Positions 1 through 8,814 of a stretch of DNA of 64,000 nt are shown piece by piece. How positions within the stretch are numbered: position 1 is the first letter of the stretch; each line of letters opens with the position of its first letter. Source of the stretch: Streptomyces tateyamensis (lineage in GTDB: Bacteria > Actinomycetota > Actinomycetes > Streptomycetales > Streptomycetaceae); assembly GCF_003205575.1 (NCBI RefSeq), contig NZ_PYBW01000081.1, forward strand, positions 62,001 through 126,000. Direction: 5' to 3'. The notes beneath the pieces were generated by a model. The model saw nothing but the letters and a program-made list of their open reading frames with translations. It was not told the origin of the DNA and did no database searches. A program made the position numbers and the translations under genes.

Positions 1-1594
1 TCAGGTTGCGCTGGCTGATCCGCGGCGCCGCGATCGCCTGCTCCAGGGTCAGCCCGCGGTCCATCCGGCCGAGCAGCACCTGGAGCACCGTGGTGATGAT
101 GGTCGCCCCGCCCGGCGACCCGGCCGCGAAGGCGAAGTCGCCGTCCTTGAGCACCACGGTCGGCGAGATCGAGGAGCGCGGCCGCTTGCCCGGGCCGGGC
201 AGGTTGGGGTCCGGCACCCCGGGGGTCAGCGGGGCGAAGGAGAAGTCGGTCAGCTCGTTGTTGAGCAGGAAGCCGCGGCCGGGCACGGTGATGGCGCTGC
301 CGCCGGTCTGCTCGATGGTCAGCGTGTACGAGACCACGTTGCCCCAGCGGTCGGCGACCGTCAGGTGGGTGGTGTTGGTGCCCTCGTACGGCTCGCTGAC
401 GGCCGGGCCCGCGCCGGCGCAGGTGCCCGGGTGGTACGGGTCGCCCGGGGCCAGCGGGCTGGTCTGCGCGTGCTCGGGGTCGATCAGGCAGGCCCGGCCG
501 GCCGCGTAGTCCTCGGAGAGCAGCTGACGGCTCGGCACCTGCTGGGCGGCCGGGTCGCCGACCCAGCGGTTGCGGTCGGCGAAGGCGATCCGGGTGGCCT
601 CGACGAACCGGTGGTAGTACTGGGTGTCGTCCACCCGGGACAGGTCACCGGTCTCCTGCAGCAGGTTGAGCGCCTCGCCCACCGCGGTGCCGCCGGAGGA
701 GGAGGGCGCGATCCCGTACACATCGTAGGCGCCGTACTCGACGTGGGTCGGCGCCTGCTCGTGCACCCGGTAGGCCGCCAGGTCCGCGGCGTCCAGCTTG
801 CCGGTGCGGACCACCCGGGTGCTGGCCGGGTCCACCGGCGGGTGCTGGACGGTGCGCACGATGTCCGCGCCCAGGTCGCCCTGGTAGAGCGCCTTGGTGC
901 CCTCGCGCCCGAGTTCGCGGTAGGTGCCGGCCAGGTCCGGGTTGCGCAGCAGCGAGCCGACGGCGGGCAGCGTGCCGCCGGGCAGGAAGAGCTGACGGGT
1001 CGCCGGGAAGTCCTTGAACCGGTCCTGGTTGAGCGCGGTCTGGTTCTGGAAGGTCTGGTCGACCACGAAGCCCTGGTCGGCGATCCGTTCGGCGGGCTCG
1101 AGCACCTCGCCGAGCGGGCGGGTGCCCCAGCTGTTCAGTGCCTGCTGCCAGGTCGCGGCGGTGCCCGGCACGCCGACCGAGCGGCCGCTGGTCACGGCGT
1201 CCGCGAAGGCGAGCGGCCGGCCGTCCTCCAGGAAGAGCGAGCTGTCGGCGCTCAGCGGAGCGGTCTCGCGGCCGTCCAGGGTGTGCACCCGGCCGGTCGC
1301 GGCGTCGTAGTAGACGAAGTATCCGCCGCCCCCGATCCCGGCGGAGTACGGCTCGGTGACCCCCAGCGCGGCGGCCGTGGCCACGGCGGCGTCCACCGCG
1401 TTGCCGCCGTGCTTGAGCACCTCCAGGCCGGCAGCGGTGGCGTCGGCGTCCACCGAGGCCACGGCGCCGCCGTAGCCGACGGCCTCAGGCACCTTGGGCG
1501 GGGGCGCCGCGGCCTGGGCCGGCGCCACGGTGCCGAGGGCGGCGGCGGCCAGGGTCAGCGCGAGAGGTAAGGAGAGGCGGGCCGGAATGCGCAT
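1..1594 (-). CDS. ggt: gamma-glutamyltranspeptidase, 3' end cut by window
   Basis: Secreted gamma-glutamyltransferase, which hydrolyses or transfers the gamma-glutamyl group of glutathione and related amides. The reverse-strand product begins MRIPARLSLPLALTLAAAAL, a signal peptide that probably ends after an APAQA site near residue 28. The family core follows: HGGNAVDAA, then SAGIGGGGYF, and near residue 408 the TNTTHLTV motif. Its first TTH threonine is the residue that becomes the N-terminal nucleophile after self-cleavage. A later PGGATIITTV stretch belongs to the small subunit. The start is chosen because AGGAGG lies just upstream of the ATG. About 530 residues are visible and the C-terminus lies outside the window, so it is incomplete only because of the window edge. 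Confidence 0.95.
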   Translation of the reverse strand, partial: MRIPARLSLPLALTLAAAALGTVAPAQAAAPPPKVPEAVGYGGAVASVDADATAAGLEVLKHGGNAVDAAVATAAALGVTEPYSAGIGGGGYFVYYDAATGRVHTLDGRETAPLSADSSLFLEDGRPLAFADAVTSGRSVGVPGTAATWQQALNSWGTRPLGEVLEPAERIADQGFVVDQTFQNQTALNQDRFKDFPATRQLFLPGGTLPAVGSLLRNPDLAGTYRELGREGTKALYQGDLGADIVRTVQHPPVDPASTRVVRTGKLDAADLAAYRVHEQAPTHVEYGAYDVYGIAPSSSGGTAVGEALNLLQETGDLSRVDDTQYYHRFVEATRIAFADRNRWVGDPAAQQVPSRQLLSEDYAAGRACLIDPEHAQTSPLAPGDPYHPGTCAGAGPAVSEPYEGTNTTHLTVADRWGNVVSYTLTIEQTGGSAITVPGRGFLLNNELTDFSFAPLTPGVPDPNLPGPGKRPRSSISPTVVLKDGDFAFAAGSPGGATIITTVLQVLLGRMDRGLTLEQAIAAPRISQRNL

Positions 1595-1797
1595 GGGAGA
1601 AGTCCTCCTGGGTCGGCGTCAGATCCCTTCCCTACCCAGCGGAAGGGCGGGTCGCACTGCCTGCCGGCGCTTCCCGGGGTTGCTCGGCGCTGCTCGGTGC
1701 TTCCAATGAGGTGAACCGGGGCGCGGGCTGCCAGCGGTGCGGCCCGCCCGCGACCAGACTGGTCCAACGGGTACGGCGGACGGAAGGCACGGCACGC

Positions 1798-3420
1798 ATG
1801 CGGCGGATGCGGAACGAGCAGCTGGAGCACGACCGCCAACAGCGCGTCAGCCGCCTGCGCGCCCAGCGCGCCCAGGCTCGTGCGGCCGCCGAGCAGCACC
1901 GGGCGGCCGGGCGCCGGGCCGAGGCCGGCGCCCGCTGGCTGGACGGGCGGCTGCCGTTCCTCGACGCGGGCAAGGGGCTGCTGCGCAAGATCTTCCCCGA
2001 CCACTGGTCCTTCCTGCTCGGCGAGCTCGCCCTCTACAGCTTCGCGCTGCTGATGCTCACCGGGGTGTACCTGACCTTCTTCTTCAAGCCCGCCATGCGC
2101 GAGGTGGTGTACTCCGGCAGCTACGCCCCGCTGCGCGGCCTGCGGGTGACCGAGGCGTACGCGAGCACGCTGACGATCAGCTTCGACGTGCGCGGCGGCC
2201 TGCTGATCCGTCAGCTGCACCACTGGGCGGCCCTGGTCTTTCTCGCCGCGATCGGGGCGCACATGATGCGGGTCTTCTTCACCGGGGCCTTCCGCCGCCC
2301 GCGCGAGATGAACTGGCTGATCGGGCTGACGCTCTTCCAGCTCGCGCTCGTCGAGGGCTTCGCCGGCTACTCGCTCCCCGACGACCTGCTCTCCGGCACC
2401 GGACTGCGCACGGCCCAGGGCTTCATGCTCGCGGTCCCGCTGGTCGGCAGCTACCTCTCCTTCTTCGCCTTCGGCAGCGAGTGGCCGGGCCAGGACATCA
2501 TCCCGAGGCTCTACACCACCCACGTGCTGCTGCTTCCCGGGCTGATGCTGGGCCTGGTGACGGCGCACCTGATCCTGGTCTTCTACCTCAAGCACACCCA
2601 GTGGGGCGGGCCGGGACGCAGCGGGCGCAACGTGGTCGGCCAGCCGATGTTCCCGCAGTTCCTCGCCAAGACGGGCGGGCTGGCCTTCATGGTCTTCGGC
2701 CTGCTGGCCCTGCTCGCCGCCGTGGCCCAGGTCAACCCGATTTGGAACTACGGCCCCTACCGCGCCGACCAGGCCTCCACCGACGCCCAACCGGACTGGT
2801 ACATGGGCTTCCTGGAGGGCGCGCTGCGACTGATGCCGGGGACCGAGACCCAGGCACTGGGGCACACGATCTCCTGGAACCCGCTGATCCCCGCGGTGCT
2901 CTTCCCCCTGGTCCTCTTCATGGCCCTCTACGCCTACCCCTTCGTCGAGCAGTGGATCACCGGCGACCGCTCCGAGCACCACCTCTGCGACCGCCCCCGC
3001 AACCGCCCCACCCGCACCGCGATCGGCGTCGCGGGCCTGACGGCCTATGCCGTCCTGCTGCTCGCCGGGGCCCAGGACATCGTGGCGTACAAGTTCGACA
3101 CCTCGGTCAACACCCTCAACTGGACCCTGCGGATCGCCCTCTTCGTCGCCCCCTTCCTCGCCTTCCACCTCACCCGCTACCTCTGCCTCGCCCTCCAGTC
3201 CCGCGACCGCACCCGCCTCACCACGGGCACCCCCACTGGCTTCGTCCACCAGTCCGTCGAGGGCGCCTTCCGCCAGTCCCACGACCCCCTGACCCCCAGC
3301 CAGAAGTACACCCTGACCCTGGACCCCCCACCGGCCCCCCTCGCCCCGGCCGACCCCTCCCGCCGCGAACGCGTCCGGGCGGCCCTGAGCGACTGGTACT
3401 ACCGCGACCGGGTGCACTGA
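1798..3420 (+). CDS. qcrB: cytochrome b subunit, QcrB-like paralogue
   Basis: Membrane cytochrome b of a bc1-type quinol:cytochrome c reductase, 540 residues from this start. Visible features are several hydrophobic segments, histidines in LHHWAALVFLAAIGAHMM and in TTHVLLLPGL...TAHLILVFY that fit the two haem b sites, and QPDWYMGF, which matches the PEWY quinol-oxidation loop with D for E. A charged N-terminal extension rich in R, Q and A precedes the membrane part, and a hydrophilic tail follows. An upstream ATG at 1711 is in frame, but the start at 1798 has GGAAGG about 10 bases upstream. No Rieske protein or cytochrome c subunit is adjacent, so this is probably a second, stand-alone copy. 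The ctaD-ctaF pair at 15.4-17.4 kb may be its functional counterpart (inference). Confidence 0.85.
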   Translation: MRRMRNEQLEHDRQQRVSRLRAQRAQARAAAEQHRAAGRRAEAGARWLDGRLPFLDAGKGLLRKIFPDHWSFLLGELALYSFALLMLTGVYLTFFFKPAMREVVYSGSYAPLRGLRVTEAYASTLTISFDVRGGLLIRQLHHWAALVFLAAIGAHMMRVFFTGAFRRPREMNWLIGLTLFQLALVEGFAGYSLPDDLLSGTGLRTAQGFMLAVPLVGSYLSFFAFGSEWPGQDIIPRLYTTHVLLLPGLMLGLVTAHLILVFYLKHTQWGGPGRSGRNVVGQPMFPQFLAKTGGLAFMVFGLLALLAAVAQVNPIWNYGPYRADQASTDAQPDWYMGFLEGALRLMPGTETQALGHTISWNPLIPAVLFPLVLFMALYAYPFVEQWITGDRSEHHLCDRPRNRPTRTAIGVAGLTAYAVLLLAGAQDIVAYKFDTSVNTLNWTLRIALFVAPFLAFHLTRYLCLALQSRDRTRLTTGTPTGFVHQSVEGAFRQSHDPLTPSQKYTLTLDPPPAPLAPADPSRRERVRAALSDWYYRDRVH

Positions 3421-3865
3421 GCGGCGGCCACGGCTGCCACTCCCCCAGATCGGTTCCGCCCCATCCCGCCTACCTACTCCGGAAGAACCAACGTGTAGTT
3501 CGGCGGACCACCGAACTCGGGCTTCTCCCGCTCACCGGGTGGGATGAGGACCGCCCCCTCGGGCACCGGGCACCGCGAGATCGAGATTCCCAGCAGACAA
3601 CCCTCACACCACAGCGCTGCCGACCCGGCATCAGCACCGGGTCGGCCTCTGGCCACTTCCAGTGGATCAGTCACGTGTCCCCCGAGTTCTCGTTTGCCAG
3701 GTGCCGTCCGATCCAGGTGGCAAGGTCGGCCCCGAGGCTTCCCCTGGCAATCGGCGCCATCCCCCAGCGACTCCGCCGCGCCCCGCAGTTCGGGCCCCCG
3801 GTGCAGAAGCGCAGCCAAACGCGACCGTACGTGGTAGAAAATGTGGCGGGATCTGACGATCAGTC
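3421..3865. other. intergenic region without a convincing gene
   Basis: 445 bases between the cytochrome b stop and the first GTPase. Open frames exist on both strands (for example 3474-3818 reverse) but their products are Pro/Arg/Gly-rich, have no recognisable motif and lack good ribosome binding sites. GC content dips slightly towards the GTPase start, which fits a promoter region, but I cannot place -35/-10 boxes with confidence. Confidence 0.4.
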
Positions 3866-5428
3866 ATGATCCTTATGCTACTTGCCACCGACCGAGCGGA
3901 GTGGCTACCGGTGGACCAGTTGGACCTGGCCGAGCGGGTCGCGCTGCTCGCGGACGGGGCCGGCGCCGATGCTGTCGCCGAGTCGGTGCGGCGGGCGGCG
4001 CGGCGGGCTCGGGCGCCGTTGGGCAGGGTGGCGGTGATGGGGGGCAGCCGGGTGGGCAAGAGCCGGCTGGTGGCCGTGCTCGGCGAGGGTGGCTGGGCGG
4101 AGCTCGCCGGGCTGGAGCTGGTGGACACGCCCGACTGGGAGACCTGGCCCGACCATCCAGAGACCGCCGCGCTCGCGCGCCTGGTGGCCGACTGCGACCT
4201 GCTGGTGGTGGCCACCGAGGCCCGCCGGGCGCTGCCGTCCACCGAGCAGGCCCGGCTGCGGGCGCTCGCCGCGCAGCCGCAGACGCCTCCGCTGCTGGTG
4301 CTGGTCACCAAGCTGGACGAGGTGGAGGACGAGGCTCCCGAGGTGCTGCTGCGGGTCCGCCACCTGACCCGCACCCTGGCACCCGCCGCCCAGGTGCTGC
4401 CCGCCCCGCAGCAGCCGCCGGTCGACGACCAGCTCGCGCAGGCCCGGGCCGTGCTGGCCGCGCTGGCCGGTCCCCGGGACCGAATAGCGCGGCGGACCGT
4501 GCGCCGTCACCACCAGCTGGCCGACGTCTGCCGGTTGATCGCCCAGGCGGCCGAACGGGCGCTGGCCGAGGCCGAGCGCGCCGAGCCGGTGCGCCGGCAG
4601 GCGCTGCAACTGTGGCGCGCGCAGCGGGAGATCGCCCGGGTCCGCTGGCTGACCCTGGCCGCCGACCTGGACAAGCGCTGCCAGGCCCTGCTCAACCTGC
4701 TGCGCGACGAGGTCGAACGGCGCCGGGTGGCCTGCGCGGCCGAGCTCGCCGGAGCCCTCGCCGAGGGGCCCGACGCCCGCGCCTTCATCCGCCTGGTGGC
4801 CGTGCCCCGGGTCGAGGAGCGGCTGCAGGAGCTCCAGGACTCGATCGGCGAGACGGTCCGTGAGGCCCTGTCCCGGGACGCCGACTGGCTGGGCGCGACC
4901 CTGCTGGCCGACCGCCCCGGCGAGAGCGGCGCCCCCGAGCTCGCCGGGGCGTCCCCGGTCCCCGACCTCGAACGCGGCCACGCGCTCGACTCACGGGCCG
5001 CCCAGCACCCGGACGGCTGGGACCTCTCCCGGCTGCCCGACCTGCTCGGCTCCGCCATCGAGACCCTGCTGGCGCCGCACGTCAGCGATGCCGTCGCGCA
5101 CCTGGCCGGCTCCGCGGGCACCGCGCTGACCGGCAGCGCCGTCTCGCTCGGCAACGACCAGCGGCTAGAGCGCGTCATCGACGACCTCGAACACGTGGTC
5201 CGCTCGACCTTCGCCGCCCGGCTCGCAAGCACCGAGGAGCGGGTCCGGCTGGCCTACCAGCAACTCGCCGACCGGGCCCACCGGCGCGACGAGCAGTGGT
5301 GGCAGCTGAACACCGCGGCGCTGTCCGCACCGCCCGAGTCGGTCCAGCACTGGCAGGGCCTGGCCGGCCACGCGGCCACGCTGGGCGCGCTGGTGGACGC
5401 CCGACTGGCAACTCTCGAAGGAGCGTGA
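3866..5428 (+). CDS. dynamin-like/TRAFAC GTPase, first of tandem pair
   Basis: P-loop GTPase of 520 residues. G1 is GGSRVGKS at residues 59-66, G3 is DTPD at about 87-90, and G4 is TKLD at about 148-151. The long remainder is charged, Ala/Arg/Leu-rich and probably helical, as in the stalk regions of bacterial dynamin-like proteins. No clear transmembrane segment is visible. It ends 17 bases before the next GTPase gene, so the two are almost certainly co-transcribed and may act as a hetero-oligomer. Streptomyces DynA/DynB, which support sporulation septation, are a comparison for a paired arrangement, but I cannot show orthology. The start is uncertain: ATGs at 3866 and 3872 both lack a clear ribosome binding site. 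Confidence 0.75.
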   Translation: MILMLLATDRAEWLPVDQLDLAERVALLADGAGADAVAESVRRAARRARAPLGRVAVMGGSRVGKSRLVAVLGEGGWAELAGLELVDTPDWETWPDHPETAALARLVADCDLLVVATEARRALPSTEQARLRALAAQPQTPPLLVLVTKLDEVEDEAPEVLLRVRHLTRTLAPAAQVLPAPQQPPVDDQLAQARAVLAALAGPRDRIARRTVRRHHQLADVCRLIAQAAERALAEAERAEPVRRQALQLWRAQREIARVRWLTLAADLDKRCQALLNLLRDEVERRRVACAAELAGALAEGPDARAFIRLVAVPRVEERLQELQDSIGETVREALSRDADWLGATLLADRPGESGAPELAGASPVPDLERGHALDSRAAQHPDGWDLSRLPDLLGSAIETLLAPHVSDAVAHLAGSAGTALTGSAVSLGNDQRLERVIDDLEHVVRSTFAARLASTEERVRLAYQQLADRAHRRDEQWWQLNTAALSAPPESVQHWQGLAGHAATLGALVDARLATLEGA

Positions 5429-5445
5429 CGAGCGTGAGGAGCGCC

Positions 5446-7494
5446 ATGACCGGCAACGGCGGATCCGAGTCCCCCGGCAGCCACTTCGACGGGTGGAACA
5501 CCAGGGTCAGCGAGTTGCGCGGCCTCTACCTGCAGATCCAGGACATCGCCACCGATGCCGAGTCGCTGCTGGGCAGCCCGGCCACCAGCAGCAGCCGGCT
5601 GGGCCGGCTGGCCAGCACCGGCAGCGTGCTGGAGCGCGAGACCTTCCGGGTGATGGTGCTCGGCGAGTTCAGCAGTGGCAAGAGCACGCTGATCAACGCG
5701 CTGCTCGGCCGGAAGCTGCTGCCCACCAAGGCGAACCCCGCCACCGCCTTCACCACCCTGCTGCGCTGGGGCGAGCACGAGCGCGCCGAGCTGTACCGCA
5801 ACGCCGACCGCACCGGCGGGGTGACGGTGACCACCATCGAGGAGTTCCAGCACGAGGTCTCGCTGCAGCTGGACGCCGACGGCGCCTCCCGCGAGCCCTC
5901 GTTCGCCCTCGCGGTGGTCTCCCAACCGCTGGACCTGCTGCGCCGCTCGGTGGAGCTCGTCGACTCCGCAGGCCTCAACGAGAGCCCCACCCGCGAGCAG
6001 GTGACGCTGCAGTTCCTGGAACAGGTGGACGCCGTCCTCTTCGTCACCGACGCCAGTCGCGCCTTCAACATGACCGAGACCGACAGCTACCTCGCCCACG
6101 TGCGCCGGCTCGGGCACCGGCAGATCTTCTACGTGGTCAACCAGTTCGACCGGATCGACGAGGACGAGCAGGCCGAGGTGATGGCGCGGTGCCGCCACTC
6201 GGTGGCCCGGTTCGGCGACAGCGGCGGGCCCCTGGGGGACAACGTCTTCTTCGTCAGCGCGAAGAACGCCCTCAAGGCCCGGCTGGCGCAGAACGAGGCC
6301 GGTGTGCGGGCGTCCGGGATCGTCGAGCTGGAAAAGGCCCTGGAGACCTTCTGCATGCTGGACGCGGCCCGGGTGAAGTTCGTGCGGATCGGCGAGTTCC
6401 TGCGGGAGAACGCGATCGGCCTGCGCCAGCACCTGCAGGAACAGAGCGGCATCCTGCTGCGGTCGACCGCCGGGCTGCGCGAGTCGCTCGAACAGAGCCA
6501 GGCGGTACGGGACGCGCTGCGCCGCAGCATCCGGGAGATCCGCGAGGTCATCGACCGCTGGATCGAGGACATGGAGGACCAGATCCGCTCCCGGGTCGCC
6601 CTCTTCCTGCAGGAGCTGGCCGCGGAGGTCCCCGGCTGGCCGATCGCCACCAACCCCTCCCGGTCCACCGTCGGCCGGCTCTTCCCGGTGACCAGGTCCG
6701 GGCGCGAGGAGTACGCCAGGAAGCTGGGCGACAGCTACACGATCACGCTCCAGCGCCGGCTGCAGCTCTTCGCCAAGGGCACGCTGGAGGGGGAACTGAC
6801 CAAGCGCCAGGAGGAGCTGGGCCGACAGCTCACCCCGCTGCTGCAGCACCACGAGGCGGCCTTCGCCGACCTGCGCACCGACCTGAGCGGGGTGCGCATC
6901 GAGCCCGCACCCGACTTCCTGCTGCGCACCTTGGCGCTCTCCATCGGCTGGGGCGAGTCCGGCCGCACCCGTGCCGAGGACATCCCGCTGCCCTACCGGC
7001 CCGGCCCGATGCTGGGGGTGGGCACCGGGGCCGGGATCTTCGGCGTCGCTGGCCTGGCCGGGCTGCTCAGCCTCGGGGTGGCGATCCCGCCGCTCGGCGT
7101 GGTGCTGGGCATCGGCGCGGCGGTCGGACCGCTGGTGGCTCTCGGCGCTGCCTGGCTCTCCGAGGACAAGCTGCGCGCCAAGGCCACCGAGCAGTTCGCC
7201 GCCGCCCTGCTGGCCTCGGCCCCCCACACGGCCAAGGCCTACGCCGAAAGCCGTGCCACCAACCTGCGCGAGGTGTGGCACGGCATCGCCAACACCTTGG
7301 AGAGCAGCCTGGAGGAACTGGTCGACGGCGTCCAGCGCACCATCGACGCCTCCCGCCTGGACGAGCAGCAGAAGCAGCACCTGCGCGACGCCCTCTACGC
7401 CCACGAGCAGCGGCTCACCACGATCGAGAAGAGCATCGGCGACTTCCTGCGCCCCTACGTCGCCGACCGCCTGGCCGCCGGGGGCGGTGCCTGA
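5446..7494 (+). CDS. dynamin-like GTPase with membrane hairpin, second of pair
   Basis: Dynamin-family GTPase, 682 residues. G1 is GEFSSGKS at residues 73-80, switch I is PATAFTT just after, G3 is DSAG near residue 171 and G4 is NQFD near 232. A long helical region follows, then a hydrophobic Gly/Ala/Leu-rich hairpin at about residues 523-570 that would insert into membrane, then a short C-terminal helical tail. Bacterial dynamin-like proteins use this layout to bind or remodel membrane. The frame is open further upstream, but the ATG at 5446 follows GAGGAG at a normal distance. It sits directly downstream of the GTPase at 3866, consistent with a two-gene operon. Confidence 0.85.
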   Translation: MTGNGGSESPGSHFDGWNTRVSELRGLYLQIQDIATDAESLLGSPATSSSRLGRLASTGSVLERETFRVMVLGEFSSGKSTLINALLGRKLLPTKANPATAFTTLLRWGEHERAELYRNADRTGGVTVTTIEEFQHEVSLQLDADGASREPSFALAVVSQPLDLLRRSVELVDSAGLNESPTREQVTLQFLEQVDAVLFVTDASRAFNMTETDSYLAHVRRLGHRQIFYVVNQFDRIDEDEQAEVMARCRHSVARFGDSGGPLGDNVFFVSAKNALKARLAQNEAGVRASGIVELEKALETFCMLDAARVKFVRIGEFLRENAIGLRQHLQEQSGILLRSTAGLRESLEQSQAVRDALRRSIREIREVIDRWIEDMEDQIRSRVALFLQELAAEVPGWPIATNPSRSTVGRLFPVTRSGREEYARKLGDSYTITLQRRLQLFAKGTLEGELTKRQEELGRQLTPLLQHHEAAFADLRTDLSGVRIEPAPDFLLRTLALSIGWGESGRTRAEDIPLPYRPGPMLGVGTGAGIFGVAGLAGLLSLGVAIPPLGVVLGIGAAVGPLVALGAAWLSEDKLRAKATEQFAAALLASAPHTAKAYAESRATNLREVWHGIANTLESSLEELVDGVQRTIDASRLDEQQKQHLRDALYAHEQRLTTIEKSIGDFLRPYVADRLAAGGGA

Positions 7495-8032
7495 CGCCAC
7501 GTCACCTGCCGCCCGGCACGCGCCGCATGTGCCCTGCCCCAGAGGATCTCCACGGCCCGCCCGACCGCTTCCGCTCCGAGCCGGGCAGCGGACGGCGGGA
7601 CCGGACACCTCCGCGCCGGGCTGCGGGGACCCGCCGCAGCCCCGTTCGTCGATCGTGGTCGGGCGCGGATGTCCGGCGCCCCCGGCGGTCCCGGTCACGG
7701 CATGCAGGCCCGGCATCGACGCCGGCCGCTCGAAGCTAACAGAGCGCCAGAGCCGAGCGCCAGGACTCCCGGGAATTGTCCGCTCTTCAGGGCGTGTACC
7801 ACCGTTCGGGAGACGGTTCCGGTACACACACCGATCATGCTGGACGAAACGGGCCTATCCGCGGCATTCGGGGCGCATTCCGTTCACGATCCCAGATTGC
7901 GAGACGCCCGAGTTGATTCCCAAGGTTCCCCGGAGACCGTCAACTACCAATACGGTAGACTGAACTGACGAGACATCAGCAACTTCGGCAGTGCACCCGG
8001 CGGGAATCCACCACTTCCGCGGAAGGGTTCGG
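7495..8032. other. long intergenic region, probable promoter of the dioxygenase locus
   Basis: 538 bases with no supported gene. Base composition drops clearly from about 7780 to 8000 relative to the flanks. TAGACT at 7956-7961 is an acceptable -10 hexamer, but no good -35 sits 17-18 bases upstream, so I mark it only as a candidate. An open frame at 7669-7968 gives a product with no recognisable feature. Confidence 0.35.
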
Positions 8033-8700
8033 GTGGTAACTTTGCGGAGCTGGTGTGTGGCGCCGTGTACGTCGACGAAGACGGCGACGGTCGCCGCTTT
8101 GTCGGACACCGGCGCCCATCTGCTGCGCTCGGCCGAGCTCTCGCAGCTGCTTGGCATCGGGGCGGCCGACTGGTCGCGGTTCGCCCGGAACTGGGACGAC
8201 CTGACCCTGAACCGCTTCATGGCCGGCACGAGCCGTACCGGCAGGAGAGCTACATCAACGCGCTCAACGGCGGCGTCGAGCGCGTCTTCGACCCGCTGAC
8301 CGAGCAGTTCAGCGGCGATCCGCTGCTGCGCGAGCTGCTGGTGCTGCTCGGCCGGATGTTCAGCGCGGTGGACGGCACCCCGGTGTGGAACATCAAGCTC
8401 CACCCCTACCGGATCACCGCCGGCGAGCAGGTCGGCCACCCGGCCCCGGAGGGCCGCCACCGCGACGGCGTCACCTTCATCACCTCGCTGCTCATCTCGC
8501 GTACCAACGTCGAGGGCGGCGAGAGCGGCGTGTACACCGACGAGGACGAGCACCTGCTCACGGTGACCCTGACCGAGCCCGGCGACCTGCTGCTGGGTGA
8601 CGACGCCCGCACGACGCACTCCGTCACCCCCGTCCGCCCGGTGGACGGGTCCGCGCCCGCGCACCGCGACGTGCTAGTGATCGCCTACACCGCACGCTGA
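8033..8700 (+). pseudogene. 2OG-Fe(II) dioxygenase (IDO/BsmA-like) split by an apparent one-base deletion
   Basis: The product resembles PF10014-type 2-oxoglutarate/Fe(II) dioxygenases, a family that includes free-amino-acid hydroxylases such as L-isoleucine 4-dioxygenase. The N-terminal third reads in the frame of the GTG at 8033 (GGAAGGG five bases upstream) up to WDDLTLNRFMAG. The rest, from EPYRQESYINALNGG to the stop at 8700, reads in a different frame. Restoring one base near 8226-8229 gives the continuous join RFMAGHEPYRQ. The C-terminal part has the expected iron ligands: His and Asp of HRD, encoded near 8458-8466, and a distal His in TTHSV near 8617, with a following Arg in HRDVLVIAY. 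Either the gene is broken or the assembly has lost a base; programmed frameshifting is less likely. An EamA exporter gene follows. Confidence 0.75.
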
Positions 8701-8814
8701 TCCCCGCCTGCCCGGCGCCCCTCCCCCGCCCCGGCGGCCGGACAGGCGGCCGGGCCGCAGGCCGCACCCCGAAGGCCCCGGCGCTCCACGCCCCAGCTCG
8801 CAGGAACGGATGAC

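Noticed and set aside
3474-3818. Possible 114-residue reverse ORF between cytochrome b and GTPase genes
   Set aside because: No good ribosome binding site, Pro/Gly/Arg-rich product and no motif; not enough to call a gene.
5254-7827. Reverse-strand open frame of 857 residues antisense to the second GTPase
   Set aside because: Composition is the Gly/Arg/Leu/Val-rich type produced by reading GC-biased codons in the wrong frame. It has no domain motif and the opposite strand has clear GTPase motifs.
7991-8299. Programmed ribosomal frameshift in the dioxygenase gene
   Set aside because: No slippery heptamer and no downstream pseudoknot are evident at 8220-8240; a single-base deletion explains the data more simply.
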